DNA of 5,305 nucleotides from JADKFD01 sp050250665 (GCA_050250665.1 JBFWOF010000102.1:1-5305), one strand, 5' to 3'. Numbered from the stretch's first letter, positions 1 to 5,305 are shown. Notes: generated from the sequence alone by a model not told the origin. Translations and numbers: made by a program.

Positions 1-160
1 TCTTGTCGTGGCGATCTGGGGCGTTGCTGAGGCGCGGGAACGGAATGCGCGAATCCACAGGCCATGCTGAACCGAGTTGCGTGTCGCAGTTTTGCGGGTC
101 AACTGGCGTCGACGGGCTGCGTTGAAAGAGGTGAAAGCGGGCAGGTCGCCCGCCATCGTC

Positions 161-165
161 AGGAG
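161..165 (+). promoter_or_regulatory. Ribosome binding site deciding the start at 172
   Basis: AGGAG lies six bases before the ATG at 172. The in-frame ATG at 64 has no comparable site and would bury the signal peptide behind 36 extra residues. Confidence 0.75.
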
Positions 166-171
166 TCAGAC

Positions 172-492
172 ATGAACATCAAGACCCAGTTGGCCACTGC
201 TGCGCTGTTGCTGGTCATGGCCGGCAGTGCTTTTGCCGGTACCCCGCGAGTGGACGCCCGCCAGGATCGCCAAGCGCAGCGGATCGAGCAAGGTGTGGCC
301 AGCGGTGAACTGACCGGGCGGGAAGCCGCGCGGCTGGCGGCGCGTCAGCAGCATATTGCAAACGCCGAGGCCCGGGCCAAGGCCGACGGCGTGGTGACGG
401 CGCGCGAGCGGGTCAGGCTGCAGGGCAAGCAGAATCGCGCCAGTGTCGCGATTGCCCGACAGAAACATGACCGCCAACATCGTCATTGGTGA
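172..492 (+). CDS. Small exported basic protein with an internal duplication, function unknown
   Basis: The protein has 106 residues. Residues 1-22 are a clear Sec signal peptide: Lys4, a hydrophobic core at 8-17, and an Ala-Phe-Ala cleavage site before Gly23. The mature part of 84 residues is probably periplasmic or secreted. It has no cysteine and is very basic, with 18 Arg/Lys against 9 Asp/Glu, and ends in a His/Arg-rich tail (99-106). Two segments 28 residues apart look duplicated. Residues 42-60 and 70-88 share the pattern A-(S/D)-G-x-(L/V)-T-x-R-E-x-x-R-L-x-x-x-Q, with 8 of 19 positions identical. The second copy (KADGVVTARE) faintly recalls half an EF-hand but lacks the full set of calcium ligands. 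The ATG at 172 is preferred over one at 64 because AGGAG lies six bases upstream and the signal peptide starts there. The gene stands alone and faces the barrel gene. I do not recognise a named family. Confidence 0.8.
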   Translation: MNIKTQLATAALLLVMAGSAFAGTPRVDARQDRQAQRIEQGVASGELTGREAARLAARQQHIANAEARAKADGVVTARERVRLQGKQNRASVAIARQKHDRQHRHW

Positions 493-510
493 GTTCGACG
501 GAATCCTCGG

Positions 511-531
511 CGGCGGGGCCTGGCCTCGCCG
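511..531 (+). terminator. GC-rich hairpin after the small exported protein gene, possible terminator
   Basis: Bases 511-518 pair with 524-531 (eight pairs including one G-T) around a five-base loop CCTGG. It begins 19 bases after the stop codon at 490-492. No T-run follows, so it is not a classical intrinsic terminator. It could stop transcription weakly or protect the 3' end of the message. An alternative fold pairs CGACGG at 496-501 with CCGTCG at 529-534. Confidence 0.3.
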
Positions 532-559
532 TCGATGGTCATCCTCGGATCAGCTTCTC

Positions 560-590
560 GTAGCCCAGGTAAGCCGAAGGCGCACCTGGG
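560..590 (+). repeat. REP-like palindrome with GTAG head
   Basis: A GTAG tetranucleotide (560-563) is followed by an imperfect palindrome. CCCAGGT (564-570) pairs with ACCTGGG (584-590), and GCC (573-575) pairs with GGC (579-581) around the loop GAA. The two stems are separated by the unpaired dinucleotides AA and GC. A GTAG or GGAG head followed by such a palindrome is the known layout of REP elements mobilised by RAYT (TnpA-REP) transposases. The position between two convergent genes is also typical. Only one copy of this sequence is visible in the window, so the REP call rests on architecture. Confidence 0.6.
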
Positions 591-711
591 TCTTGCGTTT
601 CTGTCGAGTGCCAGCAAACGTCAGGCACAAGGCCTGGCGCCAAGAGTCGCTGGACGGCGATTCGTTGATGTCAATGCCGCTGTAGATCAGTTGCCGAGGC
701 AGGCGCCCCGT

Positions 712-1728
712 CTAGAAATCCTGCTCGTAGCGCACATAGGGCGTGCGGCTGAAGGCGTCAGTCTCGTTGGCGGTAGCTACCGGCGAATTACCGAGCTTGG
801 GCGGTTCGCCGCTGCTGAACAGATTGCGCGCACCCACCGAAATGATGCCAGACCACGGCGTGCGCCAGCTGACGCCCAGATCCATGCTGGCCCACCAGGG
901 ACTGACCGTCTGGATGCCCTTGCGGATCATCTGCGCGGCCATGCCGGCACTGAAATCACCATAGGCCACACTGAACTGCACACGGCCGATGTCTGGGCTG
1001 TTCTCGAGCATGGGCAGGCGCGACATGGCCAGAGCCACACCCAGTCGTGATTGCTCTGACAGCGACAGTTCACCGCCCAGGCTGACCGTGCGTACCGGAT
1101 CTGCATGTTGGTTGGCGAGCGGCGCCAATGGCAGGGCCGCCGGGGGCGTCGGTACCGCTGCAGCAGGGCCGATGCTGCCAGGAAGCACCCAGATGGCCGG
1201 GCTCTCGCTGTAGCCCAGCGTGAAGCTGGTGCGACCGAGGTCCAGCGAGCCGGAAACGCCCAGCGCCGATTGCGAGCCACGACTGGAAAAGCTCTCGCAG
1301 GCGTCTGACTGCAGCGGCGCCAGCGGCGCCTGCATCAGGCTGCGGCAAGGTACGAAATCAGTCACGGTCATCGCGGCGCTGAAGCCCGTGCTTTCATTCA
1401 GGCGCCAGCGCAGGGAGGGTGCCACGGTGAAAGTTTCCGCGCCGCTCATGGTACGGCTACGCACCTGGGCTACGCCCACCAGCACATTGCCGGCTGCTTC
1501 GCTGCCGTAGGGATTGCTCAGACCGATCTGATCGCTGCCGCCGAGCACGAACACCGGCACCCAGGTGCTGCCGTCCGCAGCTTGCGGCCACGGCGACGGG
1601 TGCGCCTGATCGGGCACGATCAGCGGCAACGGTGTCGAATCGAAACTCTGCGACCACGCCCCCGTGGAGGCCAGGGCCAGCGTGACTGCAGCGATCAGAT
1701 TCTTGGTTTTCATGGTCTGTGCGGGCAT
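712..1728 (-). CDS. Putative outer-membrane beta-barrel protein, function unknown
   Basis: The protein has 338 residues from the chosen start. Residues 1-26 form a signal peptide: basic MKTKN at 6-10, a hydrophobic stretch, and Ala-Trp-Ser before Gln27. The mature chain is rich in alternating polar/hydrophobic segments ending in aromatic or small residues. It finishes in VRYEQDF, and a terminal Phe is the usual recognition signal for barrel insertion by BamA. The last 60 residues (WASMDLGVSWRTPW, then SVGARNLF) resemble the closing strands of TonB-dependent receptors, but no plug domain is present and the length is about half. Two cysteines (128 and 144) flank a tandem APLAPL and could form a disulfide in a loop. 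A Pro/Ala-rich stretch lies near 187-205. The start at 1728 has GAGG eight bases upstream. An ATG at 1806 would add 26 residues and lacks such a site, and an ATG at 1713 is also possible. Function and substrate are unknown. Confidence 0.7.
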   Translation of the reverse strand: MPAQTMKTKNLIAAVTLALASTGAWSQSFDSTPLPLIVPDQAHPSPWPQAADGSTWVPVFVLGGSDQIGLSNPYGSEAAGNVLVGVAQVRSRTMSGAETFTVAPSLRWRLNESTGFSAAMTVTDFVPCRSLMQAPLAPLQSDACESFSSRGSQSALGVSGSLDLGRTSFTLGYSESPAIWVLPGSIGPAAAVPTPPAALPLAPLANQHADPVRTVSLGGELSLSEQSRLGVALAMSRLPMLENSPDIGRVQFSVAYGDFSAGMAAQMIRKGIQTVSPWWASMDLGVSWRTPWSGIISVGARNLFSSGEPPKLGNSPVATANETDAFSRTPYVRYEQDF

Positions 1729-1736
1729 CGGGGCTG

Positions 1737-1740
1737 CCTC
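1737..1740 (-). promoter_or_regulatory. Ribosome binding site favouring the start at 1728
   Basis: On the minus strand GAGG lies eight bases before the ATG at 1728. The competing ATG codons at 1806 and 1713 have no clear purine-rich site at the right distance. This is the main reason for the chosen start. Confidence 0.5.
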
Positions 1741-1857
1741 GTCTTGTTGTGCTTTGACCAGTGCCAGGTCGGGTAGTTCCCAGTGTTCAGGAATTTGCCC
1801 ATTCATTTTGTGCCAACGATAGCAGAAACAGGCAACAACGGCAGGTTTCTAAAGCAA

Positions 1858-1863
1858 ATTTTA
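1858..1863 (-). promoter_or_regulatory. Candidate -10 element for the barrel gene
   Basis: On the minus strand TAAAAT sits in the only AT-rich island of this gap (about 1845-1870), about 130 bases before the start at 1728. No good -35 box is visible 16-18 bases upstream; CTGTTT is the nearest and is weak. The island also forms a small inverted repeat, AAAGC at 1851-1855 with GCTTT at 1864-1868. Confidence 0.3.
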
Positions 1864-1914
1864 GCTTTGGTGGGGCATGAAACAGCCGTGCTGAAGCCCT
1901 CAATCGGACCGGCG

Positions 1915-2802
1915 CTACTGCGGTCGATCCGGGGCTTCGACCGGCGGTTCCGGCCGGAACAGCTGAGCGATCTCGATGGCATCGAACTGGTAGGTCTTGC
2001 CGCAGAACTCGCAGACAATCTCGGCATGGCCCAGATGCTCAGCCGCCGCGGCGGCCTCGTCCTGCCCAATACGGCGCAGCACGTCCGCCACCTTCTCGCG
2101 TGTACAGCGACAGCGCACGTGCAGGGGTACGGGGTCGGCATCCAGGCGCTGCTGGTCATGGAACAATCGGTGGATCAGCTCGGCACTTGGGGTGGCCAAC
2201 AGTTCGTCTGGCTGGACGGTGTTGAGCAGGTGCAGCACCCGGTTCCAGGCATCCGGATCGATCTCGTTGCGGGTTCCGCCCTCGCTGGGCAGGCGTTGCA
2301 GCAACAGTCCGCAAGCGTGCTCGCCATCACCCGCGAGCAGCAGTCGGGTCGGCAGCTGCTCACTCTGCTCGAAATAGCCTTCCAGGGTCTCGGCCAGGGA
2401 ATCGCCGGACAGGGCGACGATGCCCTGATAGCGCTCGGATTTCTGCCAGGGCTCCAGCGTGATCGCCAGCACGGCGCCGCTGGCGGCTGCCGCAAAACCC
2501 CGGGTCCAGTCAAATTCGGTGTCGGCCGCGCGGGCGATCCCGCGCAGATCGCCATCGCTGGTGCATTCGACATAGAGTAGCTGCAACGCTTCGCCGCCCT
2601 GCAGCTGCAGCGACAGGCGGCCGTTGAACTTGATGCCGGTCACCAGCAGGCTGGCTGCAGCCAGCGCCTCGCCCAGCCAGCGGCCGATGCTGGCGCCGTA
2701 GGGCTGGTGGCTCAGGACTTGGCGATAACCGCCTTCCAGCCGCACCGCGGCGCCACGGACGCCGAGCTGCGGCAGTACGAAGGCATGCAGCAGATCACTC
2801 AT
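1915..2802 (-). CDS. hslO: Hsp33 redox-regulated molecular chaperone
   Basis: The protein has 295 residues, the usual length for Hsp33. This cytoplasmic holdase binds unfolding proteins under oxidative stress and is switched on when its zinc-binding cysteines form disulfides. The switch is visible: Cys231 and Cys233 (CRC) and Cys264 and Cys267 (CEFC), with 30 residues between the two pairs. The family block YFEQSEQLPT lies at 143-152, in the N-terminal substrate-binding domain, and the flexible linker precedes the first cysteine pair. Two further cysteines (80 and 164) are not part of the switch. The C-terminus ends in a Pro/Glu-rich tail (284-295). The ATG at 2802 follows the typA stop by 11 bases and has a strong GAGGTGG site overlapping that stop, so the two genes are very likely one transcript and may be translationally coupled. 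No key residue is missing. Confidence 0.96.
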   Translation of the reverse strand: MSDLLHAFVLPQLGVRGAAVRLEGGYRQVLSHQPYGASIGRWLGEALAAASLLVTGIKFNGRLSLQLQGGEALQLLYVECTSDGDLRGIARAADTEFDWTRGFAAAASGAVLAITLEPWQKSERYQGIVALSGDSLAETLEGYFEQSEQLPTRLLLAGDGEHACGLLLQRLPSEGGTRNEIDPDAWNRVLHLLNTVQPDELLATPSAELIHRLFHDQQRLDADPVPLHVRCRCTREKVADVLRRIGQDEAAAAAEHLGHAEIVCEFCGKTYQFDAIEIAQLFRPEPPVEAPDRPQ

Positions 2803-2808
2803 CAGCGC

Positions 2809-2815
2809 CCACCTC
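2809..2815 (-). promoter_or_regulatory. hslO ribosome binding site overlapping the typA stop codon
   Basis: On the minus strand GAGGTGG begins on the second base of the typA stop codon TGA (2814-2816) and ends six bases before the hslO ATG. Ribosomes ending typA therefore finish directly on the hslO initiation site, which suggests translational coupling. Confidence 0.75.
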
Positions 2816-4628
2816 AGCCGCGGCGTGACGCCTGCTTGCGGTCGTTCTCGGTCAGCAGCTTCTTGCGCATGCGCACCGCGTGCGGGGTGATCTCGAGTAG
2901 TTCATCGTCCTCGATGAACTCCAGCGCCTGTTCCAGCGAGAGCTTGACGTACGGGGTCAGCATCAGATTGTCATCCTTGCCCGAGGCGCGGAAGTTGGTC
3001 AGCTGCTTGGCGCGAAGAGCGTTGACCACCAGGTCGTTGTCCTTGGCGTGGATGCCGACGATCTGACCTTCGTAGATCTCGGCGCCTTCCGGAATCAACA
3101 GGCGTCCGCGTTCCTGCATGGCGTACTGGGCATAGGCTGGCGAGGTGCCGGTGCCGTTGCTGATCATGACGCCGTTGGGGCGCTTGGCGATGGCGCCCTT
3201 CACCTGCGGGCCGTAGTGCTCAAAGGTATGGAACATCAGGCCGGTGCCGGCGGTCAGCGTGCGGAACTCGGTCTGGAAACCGATCAGGCCGCGCGACGGA
3301 ATCAGGAATTCCAGGCGGGTGCGACCCTTGCCGTCGGGTTCCATGTTGCGGATTTCGGCGCGACGGGTACCCAGGCGCTCCATGACGCCGCCCTGGTACT
3401 GCTCCTCGAGATCGATGACCAGCAGCTCGTAGGGCTCCTGCATGACGCCATCGATTTCCTTGACGATGACTTCTGGGCGCGACACGGCCAGTTCATAGCC
3501 TTCGCGACGCATGGTCTCGATCAGGATCGACAGGTGCAGCTCGCCACGGCCGGAGACGCGGAATTTGTCGGCGTCCTCGGTGTCTTCGACGCGCATGGCG
3601 ACGTTGTGCATCAGCTCGCGCATCAAACGATCGCGAATCTGGCGGCTGGTCAGGAACTTGCCGTCCCTGCCGGCGAAGGGCGAGGAGTTGACGCAGAAGA
3701 ACATGCTGATCGTGGGCTCATCGACGGTCAGCGTCGGCAGCGCCTCCGGCATGTCCGGCGAGCACAGCGTGTCGGAAATGCTGATGCCTTCGACGCCGGT
3801 GATGGCGATGATGTCGCCAGCCTGAGCCTCGGGCACTTCGGTGCGTTCCAGGCCCATGAAGCCGAGTACCTGGAGGATGCGGCCCGGGCGCTTCTTGCCC
3901 TCGCGATCGATGGCAACGATCTGGGTGTTGGTCTTGACCCGTCCGCGCTGCACGCGGCCGATGCCGATGATGCCGACGTAGCTGGAATAGGCCAGCTGGC
4001 TGATCTGCATCTGGAACGGACCCTCCGGATCCACCGGCGGCGCCGGAACGCGCTCGGTGATGATCTGGAACAGCGGATCCATGTTGCCTTCGCGGGCATC
4101 CGAATCCAGGCTGGCGTAGCCGTTCAGCGCCGAGGTGTAGATCACCGGGAAGTCGAGCTGCTCTTCAGTGGCGCCCAGACGGTCGAACAGATCAAAAACC
4201 TGATCCACCACCCAGTTCGGGCGCGCACCGGGGCGATCGATCTTGTTGATGACCACGATCGGATTGAGGCCCTTCTGGAAAGCCTTCTGGGTCACGAAGC
4301 GCGTCTGCGGCATCGGCCCGTCCATGGCATCGACCACCAGCAGCACCGAGTCGACCATGCTGAGCACGCGCTCGACTTCGCCGCCGAAGTCGGCATGTCC
4401 CGGGGTGTCGACGATGTTGATGCGCCATTCATTCCAGCGGATCGCCGTGTTCTTGGCGAGGATGGTGATGCCGCGTTCTTTTTCGAGGTCGTTCGAGTCC
4501 ATGACCCGATCCGGCATCATGGCGCGATCGCCCATGGTTCCGGACTGCTTGAGGAGTTGATCAACCAGGGTGGTCTTACCATGGTCAACGTGGGCGATGA
4601 TGGCGATGTTGCGCAGCTTTTCGATCAT
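2814..4628 (-). CDS. typA: Ribosome-associated translational GTPase TypA/BipA
   Basis: The protein has 604 residues (E. coli BipA has about 607) and is an EF-G-like GTPase that binds ribosomes. In the family it supports ribosome assembly and translation in cold and other stress. G motifs are all present: AHVDHGKTT at 12-20, GITI at 53-56, DTPGH at 74-78, NKID at 128-131 and TSAL at 165-168. A beta-barrel domain follows (about 205-300), then EF-G-like domains containing RVSGRGELHLS (357-367) and SRGLIGF (445-451). The TypA-specific C-terminal domain follows, with PNGVMISNGTG at 484-494, which binds the ribosomal A-site region. The start at 4628 gives MIEKLRN, as in E. coli. An upstream TTG at 4658 would add ten residues. 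The ribosome binding site is weak: only CGAG is seen, a few bases before the ATG. hslO follows 11 bases after the stop. Confidence 0.98.
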   Translation of the reverse strand: MIEKLRNIAIIAHVDHGKTTLVDQLLKQSGTMGDRAMMPDRVMDSNDLEKERGITILAKNTAIRWNEWRINIVDTPGHADFGGEVERVLSMVDSVLLVVDAMDGPMPQTRFVTQKAFQKGLNPIVVINKIDRPGARPNWVVDQVFDLFDRLGATEEQLDFPVIYTSALNGYASLDSDAREGNMDPLFQIITERVPAPPVDPEGPFQMQISQLAYSSYVGIIGIGRVQRGRVKTNTQIVAIDREGKKRPGRILQVLGFMGLERTEVPEAQAGDIIAITGVEGISISDTLCSPDMPEALPTLTVDEPTISMFFCVNSSPFAGRDGKFLTSRQIRDRLMRELMHNVAMRVEDTEDADKFRVSGRGELHLSILIETMRREGYELAVSRPEVIVKEIDGVMQEPYELLVIDLEEQYQGGVMERLGTRRAEIRNMEPDGKGRTRLEFLIPSRGLIGFQTEFRTLTAGTGLMFHTFEHYGPQVKGAIAKRPNGVMISNGTGTSPAYAQYAMQERGRLLIPEGAEIYEGQIVGIHAKDNDLVVNALRAKQLTNFRASGKDDNLMLTPYVKLSLEQALEFIEDDELLEITPHAVRMRKKLLTENDRKQASRRG

Positions 4629-4709
4629 GGGCTCGGATGGCACAGCCGGTACGTGCAACGCGCAATGCGCATCGCCTTTGGGCAGGGCGGGCAGGGAAGT
4701 CGGGCGCGG

Positions 4710-4715
4710 AGTATA
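4710..4715 (-). promoter_or_regulatory. Candidate -10 element for the typA-hslO operon
   Basis: On the minus strand TATACT lies 81 bases before the typA ATG, in otherwise GC-rich DNA, predicting a leader of roughly 75 bases. No convincing -35 hexamer is seen at 17 bases; CTGACG lies 22 bases upstream, too far for a standard spacer. Confidence 0.4.
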
Positions 4716-4790
4716 GCCAGACCGGGACTGAGTCGCGCGTCAGGATCTCAGGTGATGTTCATCCGCGGGCGGCCATGAAGTTGTTGTTGG

Positions 4791-4806
4791 TCCAGACTGG
4801 TCTGGA
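4791..4806. promoter_or_regulatory. 16-base dyad, possible operator
   Basis: TCCAGAC and GTCTGGA form perfect seven-base arms around the dinucleotide TG. The site lies about 76 bases upstream of the candidate typA -10 box and just outside the repeat array. It could be a dimeric regulator site. There is no second copy in the window and no regulator gene nearby, so the role is a guess. Confidence 0.25.
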
Positions 4807-4862
4807 GGCTACTCCCGCGCGCCGCCCGTTTGGACTGACTGGTTCCCTGGGGCGGAAGCTTC

Positions 4863-4899
4863 AACGCAGAGAACGCGGAGGGGCGCGGAGAACGCGGAG
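4863..4899. repeat. Four short AACGC(A/G)GAG tandem units, copy 1
   Basis: The units run AACGCAGAG, AACGCGGAG, GGGCGCGGAG and AACGCGGAG, a 9-10 base period close to one helical turn. An AAAAG tail follows. Confidence 0.8.
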
Positions 4900-4930
4900 A
4901 AAAGCCGGATCAGAGTAGCTCTTGCTCCAC

Positions 4931-4954
4931 TGTGGGAGCGGGCTCTGCCCGCGA
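4931..4954 (+). repeat. Forward REP with GGAG head, copy 1
   Basis: TGTG is followed by GGAG (4935-4938) and the hairpin GCGGGC-TCT-GCCCGC (4938-4952). It resembles the GTGGGAGCGGGC type REP known from Pseudomonas. It pairs with the inverted element at 5061-5084, together forming a mosaic (BIME-like) element of 154 bases. Confidence 0.75.
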
Positions 4955-4979
4955 ACCGGCCCACCTCGAAGTCAGTAAG

Positions 4980-5006
4980 TCACGTTCACCCGAAGGGTCT
5001 ACGTGA
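4980..5006. repeat. GAA-loop hairpin between the REPs, copy 1
   Basis: TCACGT (4980-4985) pairs with ACGTGA (5001-5006), and ACCC (4988-4991) pairs with GGGT (4995-4998) around GAA. The stems are separated by unpaired TC and CT. The shape matches the REP at 560-590, although the sequence differs and no GTAG head is present. Confidence 0.65.
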
Positions 5007-5060
5007 GAGCTCGGCCTTTCGGAAATGGTGGTGAGCGATCGCGAGCCTTCGGGAAAGCCG

Positions 5061-5084
5061 TCGCGGACAGAGTCCGCTCCCACA
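5061..5084 (-). repeat. Inverted REP partner
   Basis: Read on the minus strand it matches the forward REP at 22 of 24 positions. The two differences fall at paired positions and keep the stem intact: GCGGAC (5063-5068) pairs with GTCCGC (5072-5077) around AGA. Confidence 0.75.
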
Positions 5085-5127
5085 GTTTGTGCTGGCCGGC
5101 GGTGCGCTGTCCGTGAATTGAATCGTC

Positions 5128-5164
5128 AACGCAGAGAACGCAGAGGGGCGCAGAGAACGCGGAG
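5128..5164. repeat. Four short AACGC(A/G)GAG tandem units, copy 2
   Basis: The layout is the same as in copy 1, but the second and third units carry CAGAG instead of CGGAG. Copy 2 is therefore more uniform. Confidence 0.8.
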
Positions 5165-5195
5165 AAAAGCCGGATCAGCGTAGCTCTTGCTCCAC

Positions 5196-5219
5196 TGTGG
5201 GAGCGGGCTCTGCCCGCGA
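5196..5219 (+). repeat. Forward REP with GGAG head, copy 2
   Basis: It is identical over its 24 bases to the forward REP at 4931-4954 and lies 265 bases further on. An inverted partner would be expected just beyond the window if the unit is complete. Confidence 0.75.
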
Positions 5220-5244
5220 ACAGGGCCTCCTCGAAGTCAGTAAG

Positions 5245-5271
5245 TCACGTTCACCCGAAGGGTCTACGTGA
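5245..5271. repeat. GAA-loop hairpin, copy 2
   Basis: This is an exact copy of the hairpin at 4980-5006, offset by 265 bases. Confidence 0.65.
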
Positions 5272-5305
5272 GAGCTCGGCCTTTCGGAAATGGTGGTGAG
5301 CGATC

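Larger units (their letters stand above)
4861..5125. repeat. First complete 265-base tandem repeat unit
   Basis: The first 180 bases (4861-5040) match 5126-5305 at 174 of 180 positions without gaps by my count. The left boundary is sharp, because the bases before 4861 and before 5126 do not match. In order the unit holds short CGC(A/G)GAG repeats, a forward REP, a GAA-loop hairpin, an inverted REP (5061-5084), and a unique-looking tail (5085-5125). Confidence 0.85.
4629..5305. other. Gene-free region: typA leader, then a repeat array
   Basis: I see no supportable gene in these 677 bases. Bases 4629-4720 are the typA leader and promoter. Bases 4721-4860 are unassigned apart from a dyad at 4791-4806. 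Bases 4861-5305 are the repeat array. An open frame on the plus strand ending at 4918 runs into the repeats, encodes Arg-rich low-complexity sequence there, and has no ribosome binding site, so it was not called. Confidence 0.75.
5126..5305. repeat. Second tandem repeat unit, cut by the window edge
   Basis: The unit matches 4861-5040 with six substitutions and no gaps. Two substitutions are in the short tandem repeats, one is at 5179, and three are just after the REP (5221-5238). The match is still perfect at the final base, so the unit continues outside the window and further copies may follow. Confidence 0.85.

Noticed and set aside
1..70. Possible tail of an upstream gene in frame 2, ending with TGA at 68-70
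   Set aside because: Only 22 codons are visible, with no recognisable motif, so it cannot be told from chance.
771..782. Perfect 12-base palindrome CGGTAGCTACCG
   Set aside because: It lies inside the barrel gene, is explained by the codons there, and has no second copy.
535..1050. Plus-strand frame crossing the convergent gap into the barrel gene
   Set aside because: It covers the REP palindrome and the 3' end of the barrel gene. There is no ribosome binding site or protein-like pattern.
1873..1899. Possible terminator after hslO on the minus strand
   Set aside because: There is only a four-pair outer stem (GGGC with GCCC) around a four-pair CAGC/GCTG hairpin, with a three-base T run. This is too weak to call.
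1783..2580. Plus-strand open frame of 265 codons antisense to hslO
   Set aside because: It overlaps most of hslO on the opposite strand and looks like a compositional shadow.
3048..4778. Plus-strand open frame of 576 codons antisense to typA
   Set aside because: It is a mirror of a highly conserved GC-rich gene. The translation is rich in Ala, Asp, His and Arg with no recognisable domain, and no ribosome binding site was seen. typA on the other strand fully explains the openness.
4637..4918. Plus-strand frame before the repeat array, including an ATG at 4774
   Set aside because: The C-terminal part is Arg-rich translation of the tandem repeats and there is no ribosome binding site.
5035..5042. 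GCGATCGC octamer (also at 4524-4531), like the cyanobacterial HIP1 site
   Set aside because: Two occurrences in GC-rich DNA are not an enrichment, and nothing else suggests a cyanobacterium.
4861..5305. CRISPR array
   Set aside because: The repeat unit is 265 bases, contains internal palindromes, and has no short regular repeats with unique spacers.

Overview
The window is GC-rich DNA that looks like a chromosomal segment of a gammaproteobacterium. The TypA/BipA protein follows the Escherichia coli version closely in start, motif order and length. An exported protein ends like a TonB-dependent receptor barrel, and the intergenic DNA carries REP palindromes of the Pseudomonas/Stenotrophomonas kind. 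My best guess is the Xanthomonadales (Lysobacterales) group. That placement is inference from general resemblance, not from a search.

Layout from left to right. Positions 1-171 are leader DNA with no gene I can support. A small exported basic protein lies on the plus strand (172-492). A 219-base gap between convergent genes (493-711) holds a GC-rich hairpin and a GTAG-headed REP palindrome. Three genes then run on the minus strand. Read in their own direction they are typA (4628 to 2814), hslO (2802 to 1915) and an outer-membrane beta-barrel-like protein (1728 to 712). typA and hslO are separated by 11 bases and are almost certainly co-transcribed. The barrel gene follows after a 186-base gap with an AT-rich island that probably holds its own promoter.

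The right end (4629-5305) has no convincing gene. It begins with the typA leader and promoter region and a 16-base dyad, then becomes repetitive. A 265-base unit starts sharply at 4861 and begins again at 5126. The second copy is still matching at the last base of the window, so the array continues beyond it. Each unit contains short CGC(A/G)GAG tandem repeats, a GGAG-headed REP, and a second hairpin with a GAA loop. The first unit also holds an inverted REP partner, and the paired base changes between the two REPs preserve the hairpin.

Functionally, typA and hslO form a protein-synthesis and protein-quality stress pair. TypA is a ribosome-associated translational GTPase and Hsp33 is a redox-switched holdase chaperone. 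I see no new enzymatic system here. The least explained content is the non-coding repeat structure at the right edge and the two uncharacterised exported proteins.
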